Assembly: GCF_018882245.1 (NCBI RefSeq) | Contig: NZ_JACVOV010000004.1 | Span: 62,001-126,000 of the forward strand | Origin: Polynucleobacter sp. AP-Capit-er-40B-B4 | Lineage (GTDB): Bacteria; Pseudomonadota; Gammaproteobacteria; Burkholderiales; Burkholderiaceae | Direction: 5' to 3' | Length of the DNA stretch: 64,000 nucleotides | Shown: one piece after another, positions 15,955-24,400 of the stretch | How positions within the stretch are numbered: the stretch's first letter is position 1 | Layout: every line of letters begins with the position of its first letter | Position numbers and translations under genes: made by a program | The notes under the pieces: generated by a model | What the model saw: only the letters and a program-made list of their open reading frames with translations | The model's database searches: none | What the model was told of the DNA's origin: nothing

Positions 15955-18900
15955 CTAAAAACGCGAGGTCGGAATTACTGGCTGGGTTTGCAATGGGACT
16001 GGATGTGGTGCCGTGTCATCAAGCGCAATACGGACATACAGAACAAAACTATTTGGCGCATAGTATGGTGAGCGTTCTAGCTTTAGACGATTACCTACAA
16101 ACACTGATGGTGAAACTTGATACTCCCAGGCAGCCAAGAAAGATGATGCAGTTCCAGGGCCTGAGCTAGCGGAGTAATAAGGATTGCCCGCTGCAGCCTG
16201 ATAAGCAGCATTGGTTGGGAAATACGGCGCCGCATCGGTACGCGACCAATTACTCGATACCGAGCCACCGATCACATACGAGAACCTAGCAAAGCGCTGT
16301 GAATAATTCAATGGGAGCGTTACTGATCGATAGCTTTGTGGGCTGTAGTAGCCGCCCTGTCCATAGGTGAACTCACCAGCATTTCGTTTAAAGCCCCATA
16401 GCATCCCAGTCAGGCCACTAGAGAGCTGGCGATCTGTCTCGTTGATGATGCGATAGTTAAGTCCTGCCATAAATTGATTGTCGCTATTGCTTTGTACATT
16501 CGTACCAGTCAGGCTTCTTGCTCTAAAGTAAGTCCAGCCACCAAATGTTTCGCCCTTATCCAAGCTAAGGCCCACGGTTCCGCCGGTAGCAACCATTCCG
16601 CCCCATATCGATCCAGTGACTGGATCACGCGTGCCCGCATAAGACAGCAACGTACTGGTCATAGGGCGACGAGCCAGTTCTAGTGAGACTCCAAGAGGAC
16701 CAGCATCTAGTTTTTGTTTCACTCCACCAATCCAGTTTTGGGTCAAGAATCCCAAAGGGGTTGTACCGATATCCGCTTTAAAGTTTTGCTTCTCATATCC
16801 AACATTCAGGGCGGTGCCTGATGCTGATTGATTTGAGAAAGTGGTTGGGCAATTGACGGTACATGCAGCCATTGATCCGAAAGTGCTCACTTGGTAAGCA
16901 TTACCCGCATTAATAGTTCCCGCATTAATATTGACTTGATCAGCGCGGAATGTCACTCTCTCATCGGAGCGGACTGGCATTTTCCACTCAAGGGGCACTT
17001 CGGTTGCTCGGTAATAGGATTGGCCAGGTGTTCCATTCAAGGATAAATAATCTACGGCGCCGTCTAACCAGTTGGTTCGCATATCCAACATATCGGCCAT
17101 TTGCTTATATTGATAGGCACTTCCAGATGCAGCAGCCGAAGGCTGTAATGCCGGGGGTTCAATCTGGAATACTGAAACTCCAGAACCGCTTGAAGATTGC
17201 CCTACGCCTACTGTAGATTTAGCAAATTCGTTGACAGGCTTTAATGTAGAAAGACTGTGATAGCTTGATAGCGGCACAGGGGCCTTGGCAAGTGCGCGCT
17301 GCTCAGTATCAATCGCCTTATCCAGGTAACCTTCTCTTCTTTGAATCTGGCTATCGAGATACATCATCTTAAAATTATTAGGATCAGCAGAAATTAGGGG
17401 CTGCAATTGTTGATTAGCAATTTGAATATCGCCAGATGTAATCAGCTTGCCAATTTCTTTGAGTTGAGCTGCTTGCTGTAGATCTACATAATCCTGCTTT
17501 TGGGCTGGGTTTAACTTTTGCCCAGAAAGTAAATTCATTTCCTTTTGGAATTTCGCTGGCTGATCATTATTTAAAAGGTAATTTGCATACCGCAAATGCC
17601 ACTCAGGAGTTAAATTGGGGTTACCTTGCTCCATCTTTTCAAAAAGCGTATTGCCACGCTCTACATTACCAATCGAGCCCCACGTGAGCGCCACCAAAGA
17701 TAAAAGATCGGGATCATTCAAAACCTCGTCTTCTAAGTAGCTGAGTTGGGCAATGGCTTTTGCCTTATCTCCCTGCACATTAAGCGCCTTTGCTTGCGCA
17801 ATTTGCAGATCTAACCAAACACTTCTTTGAAAGCGTGTGATTTTAGGGGTGCGATCTGCTGCTGGAATTTTGTCCAAGACTTTTAAGGCCGCTTGATTTT
17901 GCTCGAGACCTGATAAATACAAGGCATAGGCGTATAGGCCCTCAATGTTGCCGGGGTGCGATTTCAAATATTGCTCAAAAAGTGCAATACCCTCTTTAGG
18001 GCGATGTGTTTGCGCATACAAACGCGCTAAATCTAAGCGAAGCCAAACATCGTCTGCATCAAGAGCAATAGCCTGCTTCATGAGGGCAATTGCTTTTGAG
18101 GTATCACCAACTTTGAGCGCTTGGCGAATATCAAAATCTAGTTGTATCTGCGCATAAGTGGCTTTTTCTGTTGCAGATAACCTTGACTTATTAAGTTGCT
18201 GCAATACAGGAGCTAAATCATCGTCCCTTTGGAGGCGATTTAGCACCTTGGCATATGTTAAGCGCAAGGAAGTTGTATCCACCGATGGCTTAGCTAGCGC
18301 ATTACGCATTAAACCCAGTGCATCATCAGTCCTATCGGCACTAAGCAAGAAAAGGACATTGGCATTAATCATTTCCGGATCATTGGGCGCAAGTCTTAAA
18401 CCCTCCTTCATCAAGGTCAAGCCTTTATCGAGCGACCCCGAACTCTCATAAATTCCTGCTAATTGAAAACGCAACCAAGGATTGAGTGGTTCTAACTTTA
18501 ATGCGCGCAGAAGATAGGGAATAGCAGCATCGCCCTGCCCTTGACTTACTAAATCATCAGCTTGAGAGCTCAGTATTTTTACCCGCAGATAATCATATCT
18601 TTTGCCAGCAGGGCTATTTTCAGGGGCCTGAGAATTTATTAACACTAACGCTTCATCACGCTTACCAGCATTAATCAATAATTGAACCAAGCCCCGAATC
18701 GCAATCCCGTTATCTGACTCAATCGATAAGGCTTCTCGAAACTGCTTTTCGGCCTCTTTGCTATTACCTCGATCGACTTCAATGGTTCCCAATACAGCTA
18801 TTGCTTCAGAACCCTGTGGCTCCAGTTTAATTGCTGAGCGGATCTTCTCCGTGGCTAAGGAATAATTCTTTTTATCGCGCGCATCTTCTGCCTGATGAAT

Positions 18901-19752
18901 TTGCATCCAGTACTGACTAGTAGCAATGAGGCCCTTCCACTTGCCGCTGTTTTGTGGATTTAACGCTAGTGCTTTCTGAAAATAGGTAATCGCCTCTTCA
19001 TAATTGCCCTGTCTCATCCGAATTAAACCCATGCCACCCAATGCTAAGTAATCTTTGGGTAAAGCTTTAATCGTATCCAGTAACAGTGGTTCTGCACCCA
19101 CGATATCGCCCTTATCCAATAAATCCAAGCCAAGCTGACGACGACTTAGCAACGGATCATTGGCAATGCGTTTACGCTCGGCTAAGGCTTCAGTTTCAGC
19201 AGTCCAGCGAGCGGTAATTTCTTGGTTATGCGGATCAACCTCTAGATATTTTTGATAGTACGGAATGAGGTCTGCCCCACTCTCTTGTGCATTGAGGACC
19301 TCTCGCCAAACCTGCAAAACCCGCTGCTTATCAACCTTTCGATCCTTGTATAACTCAGATAAATTGTTAAAGGCCAAATCGCGAGTATCTTTCTTGGTCC
19401 CAAGCAAGGCATCTAAAGCAAGGGCATATTGCAGATTGCGACGATCAGACTTCACTAAGGCCTCTAAGCCAGCACGAGCCTCAGCCCAACCATCGGGCAT
19501 GCTTGCAATAATTTTGTAATAGCCAACCGCCAACTCTCCTGCAGGCGGACCACTAGGAAATTTTTCTTTTAATAGCGCATTCGCCTCGGCTGGCTTTCCG
19601 CTCTTTTGAAGAATGGTTGCCTGAGTTAGGACCCTTCTAGCCTCCATACTCTCTTGTCTACTGGGTGTTTTTTCTGATGCACAGACGATCCCCACTCCAA
19701 CTGAACCCATCAGAAGAGTTGCAATACAAGATCGGAGAATTCTTGATTTCAA
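15955..19752 (-). CDS. bcsC: Cellulose export outer-membrane protein BcsC
   Basis: A 1265-residue exported protein. After a signal peptide (to about residue 26) comes a long run of TPR repeats through roughly residue 830, for example EEAITYFQKALALNPQN and KEAEKQFREALSIES, forming the periplasmic scaffold. The last third, from about residue 935 to the C-terminus, carries the BCSC_C beta-barrel (alternating strands such as LNVGYEKQNFKADIGTTPLG) and ends in a phenylalanine as expected for BAM-assembled barrels. It conducts the glucan across the outer membrane. It starts 4 bases after bcsA, with no bcsB or bcsZ between them, unlike the E. coli order bcsA-bcsB-bcsZ-bcsC. The length is close to E. 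coli BcsC. Confidence 0.93.
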   Translation of the reverse strand: MKSRILRSCIATLLMGSVGVGIVCASEKTPSRQESMEARRVLTQATILQKSGKPAEANALLKEKFPSGPPAGELAVGYYKIIASMPDGWAEARAGLEALVKSDRRNLQYALALDALLGTKKDTRDLAFNNLSELYKDRKVDKQRVLQVWREVLNAQESGADLIPYYQKYLEVDPHNQEITARWTAETEALAERKRIANDPLLSRRQLGLDLLDKGDIVGAEPLLLDTIKALPKDYLALGGMGLIRMRQGNYEEAITYFQKALALNPQNSGKWKGLIATSQYWMQIHQAEDARDKKNYSLATEKIRSAIKLEPQGSEAIAVLGTIEVDRGNSKEAEKQFREALSIESDNGIAIRGLVQLLINAGKRDEALVLINSQAPENSPAGKRYDYLRVKILSSQADDLVSQGQGDAAIPYLLRALKLEPLNPWLRFQLAGIYESSGSLDKGLTLMKEGLRLAPNDPEMINANVLFLLSADRTDDALGLMRNALAKPSVDTTSLRLTYAKVLNRLQRDDDLAPVLQQLNKSRLSATEKATYAQIQLDFDIRQALKVGDTSKAIALMKQAIALDADDVWLRLDLARLYAQTHRPKEGIALFEQYLKSHPGNIEGLYAYALYLSGLEQNQAALKVLDKIPAADRTPKITRFQRSVWLDLQIAQAKALNVQGDKAKAIAQLSYLEDEVLNDPDLLSLVALTWGSIGNVERGNTLFEKMEQGNPNLTPEWHLRYANYLLNNDQPAKFQKEMNLLSGQKLNPAQKQDYVDLQQAAQLKEIGKLITSGDIQIANQQLQPLISADPNNFKMMYLDSQIQRREGYLDKAIDTEQRALAKAPVPLSSYHSLSTLKPVNEFAKSTVGVGQSSSGSGVSVFQIEPPALQPSAAASGSAYQYKQMADMLDMRTNWLDGAVDYLSLNGTPGQSYYRATEVPLEWKMPVRSDERVTFRADQVNINAGTINAGNAYQVSTFGSMAACTVNCPTTFSNQSASGTALNVGYEKQNFKADIGTTPLGFLTQNWIGGVKQKLDAGPLGVSLELARRPMTSTLLSYAGTRDPVTGSIWGGMVATGGTVGLSLDKGETFGGWTYFRARSLTGTNVQSNSDNQFMAGLNYRIINETDRQLSSGLTGMLWGFKRNAGEFTYGQGGYYSPQSYRSVTLPLNYSQRFARFSYVIGGSVSSNWSRTDAAPYFPTNAAYQAAAGNPYYSASSGPGTASSFLAAWEYQVSPSVFVGNRLKLERSPYYAPNSFVLYVRIALDDTAPHPVPLQTQPVIPTSRF

Positions 19753-19756
19753 GCGA

Positions 19757-22489
19757 TTACTTTGAAGGTTTGTTAGGAGAAGGCATTAGACTCTTGCGCT
19801 CTTCTGCCAACTCCCCGACTAAGAAGAGGTATGACAAGATACGCTTTAAATTCTGAACCGCCAATGAGAAGACCATTTTTGAGCCTTGACCATATACAAA
19901 GCTCACCACCTTAAAGAAATTGCTGTTGTCTACAATAAATTCGGCGCCCAAAATCACTTCGTCGCCATCTTTAATCACTCGGCGAATGATGCAATCCATT
20001 CGGTGCTGCGCTTGAGTAATGCCCGATACAAAAACCTCAATCATTTCATTGTCATCAATCAAAAATGGGAGATTGACTCTGATGCCTACACCAGTCAGAG
20101 AGATGTCAAAGAGCCAACCCTCTAAAGTGGCATCCAACTTCGGAAAATAGACCGTCATCTTTTCCCCAGCCTGTAAACGCGGGAATGTTCTTGCGTGTTG
20201 CTTATCTACCAGTCCGATTGTATAAACCACAAACAAATAAAATAAATAAATAATCCAATTGATTGCACCGGTGATAGCATAAAACCAGAAGTAAGGATTA
20301 AATAGCATTACGACAAAGGTGCCGATACTTTTTGCGATGTAAGCAAAGTAACCAGCCGAATTTTCACGAACAGCTCGCAGTCCTAGCTTGGTTAATAAGT
20401 ACAGCTGGAGTTTGGATTGCTTGAGTTCTGCGCTAGCATCCCAAATGCGTTGCCAGCGTCCACTATCACCATATACGAATGCGATCGCCTCTGGGCTAGC
20501 CACTTGCTTAGCTATAAATTGAGTACCACAGAAATAATGATTAGCTTCTTTCTGTAAGCGAACAACCTTTGCCTCAAAGGCATAGTGATTACCATAACTA
20601 TCTTGCGTATTCATTACCAGTTGTTCGCCAACCACTAACTGTGTATCAAGTGGCAAAGCAAATCCCAAACCGCTGGCTGAGACATCTTCTAATTCTGCAG
20701 AAATAGGCGCAGCCCCGGGCCGATTGATCGTAATAGTGCCGCCCCCACCAATTCGATAGTACGCCCTGATCTGACGCTTTTCCCAGAACGCGCCCAAGGA
20801 CATTAAACCTAGCCATATATTGATACAGCACCATACCGCGGTAATGATGATGTTGTCATGCCATATTGGCTCGTAATACCAGCGTACTGCAGCGATACCA
20901 ATAGAAATTGCATTGATGGTCACAAGAACAAATAAGGGGAATGCATCCCAGCTAAGCTGCTCTTTTTCTAAAGTAAGGCCTTTGGGAGTTACCAAGAATT
21001 TTTGCTTCCAGGGATTGAGCAATACAGGCATGAGCTCTCGAATCATCCTAAAACCTTTTACGGTTTCATAAATCTCTGAAAAGAATAATTGCCGAGAGCC
21101 AGCGAAGAAATAGGAAATCACCACCAGAATACTCAAGGCGTAGGGAACGGTGAAGTCAACCATCTCATGCCAATTGGCTGCATATACATTCAGGCCTAAG
21201 ATCAAGAAGGCTGAAGGTGCTAGGAAAAAGATGTAGCGTGCAAATCCAAATAACCAAGAATAAGAAGATGAAAAATAGGCTAACCGTTGTGGCAAGCTCA
21301 AGCCCCGCATAAATAAAGGGTTGTAGTGCATCAATATTTGCAACATGCCTTTTGCCCAACGAGAATGCTGAGTTAAGTAATCAGACGGCGTTTCTGGGGA
21401 TAGCCCACATATCATGGGCTTATTGATGTAGCTGCTGTTATAGCCGTGCGCATGCAGTATTAAAGAGGTTTCACAATCCTCGGTAATAGATTTGAGGGCA
21501 ATGCCGCCCACCTCCATTAAATACTTGCGGCGCAACACCGCAGCAGAACCACAAAAGAATGCCGCATTCCAAAAGTTCATCGCCGGCTGAATTTTGCGAT
21601 AAAACATTTCGCTTTCATCAGGTCGGTTAGAGATCCCGGTAATGACGTTATTTACTGGTGTCTCATTGATAAAGAAATGCGGGGTTTGGACCAAGAACAT
21701 CTTTGGGTCACTTACAAACTGCCCTACCGTATTTCTCAAGATATCGCTGGTCGGAACCTGATCGCAATCCAAAATCAACACGAGGTCGCCATTGCTATGC
21801 TGCAAGGCATGGTTAATGTTTCCTGCTTTTGCTTTTTGATTGGTATCGCGGGTGATGTAGTTAACACCAAGCTCTTTAGCTAACTTACGTAAGCTGTAAT
21901 GTCGGCGCCAAGCCTTAGCACCAGAATCTTTGCTACGACGCTTAGCATGCGTGCCGCCATCATCAAGAATATAGATCTGTAACTTCTCTTTGGGGTATTG
22001 AATCTGGGTAGCAGCAGTAACCGTCATTCGGACGATGCTCTCCGCCTCATCGTAGGTCGGAATAAAGACATCTACCGATGGATAATTTGACTCATCTTTG
22101 AAGAGCGGAACGATCTCACTGGCCATCGGCGAGAAGTTCACAAACATGTCCAGCAAAAACAAGGTAAAGCCATAGGTCTCTGCCAAAAACAATAAGGCAG
22201 TGCCGATAAAGTCAAAAAATCCGGTGTATGTCAAGGTATCGAAAATGCGCCATGCCATATAACGGCAGCTGACAAATAAGGCTAGAACAATAAATAGAGA
22301 GCGCCAAGGTTGATTGCGAAAATGCTTTACCTTCGACATTAAGAAAATAATGAAGAAGCTACCCCACCCCAGATATAGCTGGCCGCCAAAATTAAGCAAT
22401 TCCTCGGCGAAAAAAATCATGAGGCCAATACCTACCGCAAACATACACAAGCTTGCAGTGATCCTGGAGTGGCGATCTCGCAGAAACAT
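19757..22489 (-). CDS. bcsA: Cellulose synthase catalytic subunit BcsA with two PilZ domains
   Basis: A 910-residue inner-membrane GT2 synthase that polymerises UDP-glucose into beta-1,4-glucan and pushes it through its own channel. Catalytic motifs are complete: DDGG at 176-179, DCD at 241-243, TED at 336-338 and QHSRW at 374-378. The expected PilZ c-di-GMP site follows, with RAYYR at 575-579 and DVSASG at 602-607. After two or more further hydrophobic segments (about 715-760) there is a second PilZ-like unit with RTFPR at 767-771, DISLTG at 795-800 and again the closing FVYG element (865-868; first copy 672-675). Tandem c-di-GMP sites are not the standard BcsA layout. The start codon overlaps the stop of the upstream membrane protein (TAATG), so translation is coupled. 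Confidence 0.95.
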   Translation of the reverse strand: MFLRDRHSRITASLCMFAVGIGLMIFFAEELLNFGGQLYLGWGSFFIIFLMSKVKHFRNQPWRSLFIVLALFVSCRYMAWRIFDTLTYTGFFDFIGTALLFLAETYGFTLFLLDMFVNFSPMASEIVPLFKDESNYPSVDVFIPTYDEAESIVRMTVTAATQIQYPKEKLQIYILDDGGTHAKRRSKDSGAKAWRRHYSLRKLAKELGVNYITRDTNQKAKAGNINHALQHSNGDLVLILDCDQVPTSDILRNTVGQFVSDPKMFLVQTPHFFINETPVNNVITGISNRPDESEMFYRKIQPAMNFWNAAFFCGSAAVLRRKYLMEVGGIALKSITEDCETSLILHAHGYNSSYINKPMICGLSPETPSDYLTQHSRWAKGMLQILMHYNPLFMRGLSLPQRLAYFSSSYSWLFGFARYIFFLAPSAFLILGLNVYAANWHEMVDFTVPYALSILVVISYFFAGSRQLFFSEIYETVKGFRMIRELMPVLLNPWKQKFLVTPKGLTLEKEQLSWDAFPLFVLVTINAISIGIAAVRWYYEPIWHDNIIITAVWCCINIWLGLMSLGAFWEKRQIRAYYRIGGGGTITINRPGAAPISAELEDVSASGLGFALPLDTQLVVGEQLVMNTQDSYGNHYAFEAKVVRLQKEANHYFCGTQFIAKQVASPEAIAFVYGDSGRWQRIWDASAELKQSKLQLYLLTKLGLRAVRENSAGYFAYIAKSIGTFVVMLFNPYFWFYAITGAINWIIYLFYLFVVYTIGLVDKQHARTFPRLQAGEKMTVYFPKLDATLEGWLFDISLTGVGIRVNLPFLIDDNEMIEVFVSGITQAQHRMDCIIRRVIKDGDEVILGAEFIVDNSNFFKVVSFVYGQGSKMVFSLAVQNLKRILSYLFLVGELAEERKSLMPSPNKPSK

Positions 22490-23181
22490 TAGCGATACAC
22501 CATTTGAATAAACCAGGCCCAGAGGGATTCATAGCCCACAGTAAGCAGTAGCACTCCCAGAAATAGCAGCAATACTGCAGATACCAATTTCAAACCAAAT
22601 GAGCGAATAGGTTGAATCTCCAAGTCAACCGCCTCTGGATCTTTGTGCAACTTGCCTAAATCAACCTCGGTTGGACTCCAGAAGACCACATAGGCATTGA
22701 GCGCTCGATCTTCCCCAGTTCGCATCAGCTGTCTTGTAAACCGACACAAAAGCTCTTCTGGGTTTGCCAAAGATTCATAAGCACCCTCGGATAGATAAAG
22801 CTCTCCAGGTCCAGCAGCCTCAGCCATAAATGACGCTAACTGCACAGATCGCTCATCCTCTCTTAAACCAGTGAAGGGATTAATTAGGGAAACTATTCCG
22901 ATAGAAGTCAAACAGATAGGGCTCGAATGATTTTTTGCATTTAATGAGTCGGCTTCAATTTCAATGGCAACAGATGCATGGGTTGCAAAATTCACATTAT
23001 TAAATGTGTAAACAATTTTTTCATCAAAACCATCCAGCACTACACCGTGATAATCTTTGCAGATCTTTGCAATCAACTGAATCATCTTTTGGCGTGCGCT
23101 GTGAGCGGATGGCTCATCAAGGGGCGCCCCATCATCCCTGGGGATAATGTGAATGTGAAAGGCGCTTAAAAAGTTACCCAT
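22489..23181 (-). CDS. Degenerate class III nucleotide cyclase-like protein with C-terminal membrane anchor, in the cellulose operon
   Basis: A 230-residue protein. Residues about 5-190 resemble a class III adenylate/guanylate cyclase homology domain: KICKDYHGVVLDGFDEKIVY, then THASVAIEIEAD, and AGPGELYLSEGAYESLAN, which matches the cyclase pattern before the last strand. The catalytic residues look lost: the first metal aspartate region reads FHIHIIPRDD, and the transition-state Asn/Arg helix reads VQLASFMAEA. Residues about 200-222 are a single membrane helix ending close to the C-terminus, so this is a tail-anchored protein. TGATG and TAATG overlaps couple it to dgkA and bcsA. No known Bcs protein matches; a regulatory or docking partner of BcsA is my inference. 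Confidence 0.65.
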   Translation of the reverse strand: MGNFLSAFHIHIIPRDDGAPLDEPSAHSARQKMIQLIAKICKDYHGVVLDGFDEKIVYTFNNVNFATHASVAIEIEADSLNAKNHSSPICLTSIGIVSLINPFTGLREDERSVQLASFMAEAAGPGELYLSEGAYESLANPEELLCRFTRQLMRTGEDRALNAYVVFWSPTEVDLGKLHKDPEAVDLEIQPIRSFGLKLVSAVLLLFLGVLLLTVGYESLWAWFIQMVYR

Positions 23182-23525
23182 CAGAAAAATGGTGACAAGT
23201 ATCGAATAAAGATTAAAACAATGGCCAGCACGATAATCATCACAGCTGCCGCACCCAAATCTTTAATTTTTTTTATCTCTGGGTGCTGCTCAAGGGTAAT
23301 TAAATCGCAAGTTTTTTCAATAGCAGTGTTAAGCGCCTCTACTGCCAATAAGACCAAAGACAATACTGCAATGAGCACTGTGTATACATTGGGACGATAA
23401 CAAAAGAATCCAATTGCAATCACAGCCAAGATCAACTCTCTGCGCGCAGCCTTTTGCAGGATGAGCTCTTTTAGCCCTTCAACTGCATTGATGGTTGCGT
23501 CAATAATATTTCGCTTTTTTTGCAT
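23181..23525 (-). CDS. dgkA: Diacylglycerol kinase DgkA
   Basis: A 114-residue inner-membrane kinase that converts diacylglycerol to phosphatidic acid with ATP. Three membrane helices are visible, and the active-site segment AVEALNTAIEKTCDLI carries E63, N66 and E70 with the same spacing as E69, N72 and E76 of E. coli DgkA, followed by DLGAAAV with D89. It is embedded in the cellulose unit, overlapping the cyclase-like gene by one base. BcsG consumes phosphatidylethanolamine and leaves diacylglycerol, so a kinase in the same operon makes sense as the recycling step; in E. coli dgkA has that role for membrane-derived oligosaccharides. It starts 39 AT-rich bases after the GGDEF gene. Confidence 0.93.
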   Translation of the reverse strand: MQKKRNIIDATINAVEGLKELILQKAARRELILAVIAIGFFCYRPNVYTVLIAVLSLVLLAVEALNTAIEKTCDLITLEQHPEIKKIKDLGAAAVMIIVLAIVLIFIRYLSPFF

Positions 23526-23564
23526 TAATGTATATTTTTTATGAATATTATCGATTTTATTGGT

Positions 23565-24398
23565 TTATTGAGTCCAAAGCTCGGTTCGGTTTCGGCCATT
23601 TGACTTGGCTTGATACATGGCCTCATCCGCTCTGGCATAAAACACCCTCAATACTTGTGGCGCCTTAGTCTCGCCCTGGCTTTGGGAGCTAAAGCACGCT
23701 ACCCCAATACTGATAGTGATAAATACCTCTTTGCCATCTACTACGGCACAAGGCAAAGAAGCCACTCTTTTGCGCAGGCGCTCAGCCACCTCAGCAGCCT
23801 GATTCATTGAGTTCCCAGGCAAAACGACAAAAAACTCTTCACCACCTACCCTACCAAAGATGTCAATCACTCTCAACTCTTCCTGGCAATGCTTCACTAG
23901 GTTTACTAAAACAACATCGCCAAGCGGGTGACCATATCGATCATTAATGTTTTTAAATAGATCAATATCAAGCATCAGAAAAGACAGTGGGTCTTGGGTG
24001 CGCAGAGATCTTTCAATCTCCAATTCCGCTCTAGCAAAAGTTTCAGAGCGACTCAATGCTTGGGTTAAAGAATCCGTTTTAGAACTGCGATCCAACATAA
24101 AGTTCTTAATCTCTAAGTCAGTGATAATTTTTTTAAGCTGCACCGCCCCAAAAAACATCAGCAACGAAATAGTCAGGGCCAGAAAAGCATCGAACAGGTT
24201 GTAATGCCCTTCGGTATAGAAAAGCACTATCGGAGCCACTCTCCTGCCGATCATTAAACCAAAGCTAAGTGCTAATAGGCCGCTAGCGAGGCGATACTGT
24301 TTAGATCGAAAAAATAAGTTGAGCGCATATGCAGTAACGCCCACCTGCGCCACCACCGCCATCACATAAAAGGTGATTGAAAAAAACTTAGCTCCCAT
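23565..24398 (-). CDS. Membrane diguanylate cyclase (GGEEF)
   Basis: A 277-residue c-di-GMP synthase with three hydrophobic segments in the first 90 residues and a complete GGDEF domain after about residue 105. The active loop is GGEEF at 185-189, the metal and nucleotide-binding part reads FLMLDIDLFKNINDRYGHPLG in two pieces (140-160), and the inhibitory I-site RVID sits five residues ahead of the loop. It should make c-di-GMP and be feedback-inhibited. It is 2 bases after an HD-GYP gene and 39 bases before dgkA in the bcsA-bcsC unit, so it is the most direct candidate to feed the PilZ sites of BcsA. Confidence 0.92.
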   Translation of the reverse strand: MGAKFFSITFYVMAVVAQVGVTAYALNLFFRSKQYRLASGLLALSFGLMIGRRVAPIVLFYTEGHYNLFDAFLALTISLLMFFGAVQLKKIITDLEIKNFMLDRSSKTDSLTQALSRSETFARAELEIERSLRTQDPLSFLMLDIDLFKNINDRYGHPLGDVVLVNLVKHCQEELRVIDIFGRVGGEEFFVVLPGNSMNQAAEVAERLRKRVASLPCAVVDGKEVFITISIGVACFSSQSQGETKAPQVLRVFYARADEAMYQAKSNGRNRTELWTQ

Positions 24399-24400
24399 AG

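Noticed and set aside
23526..23564. AT-rich gap before dgkA as an internal promoter of the bcs unit
   Set aside because: 39 bases with no recognisable -35/-10 pair; AT-richness alone is not enough.
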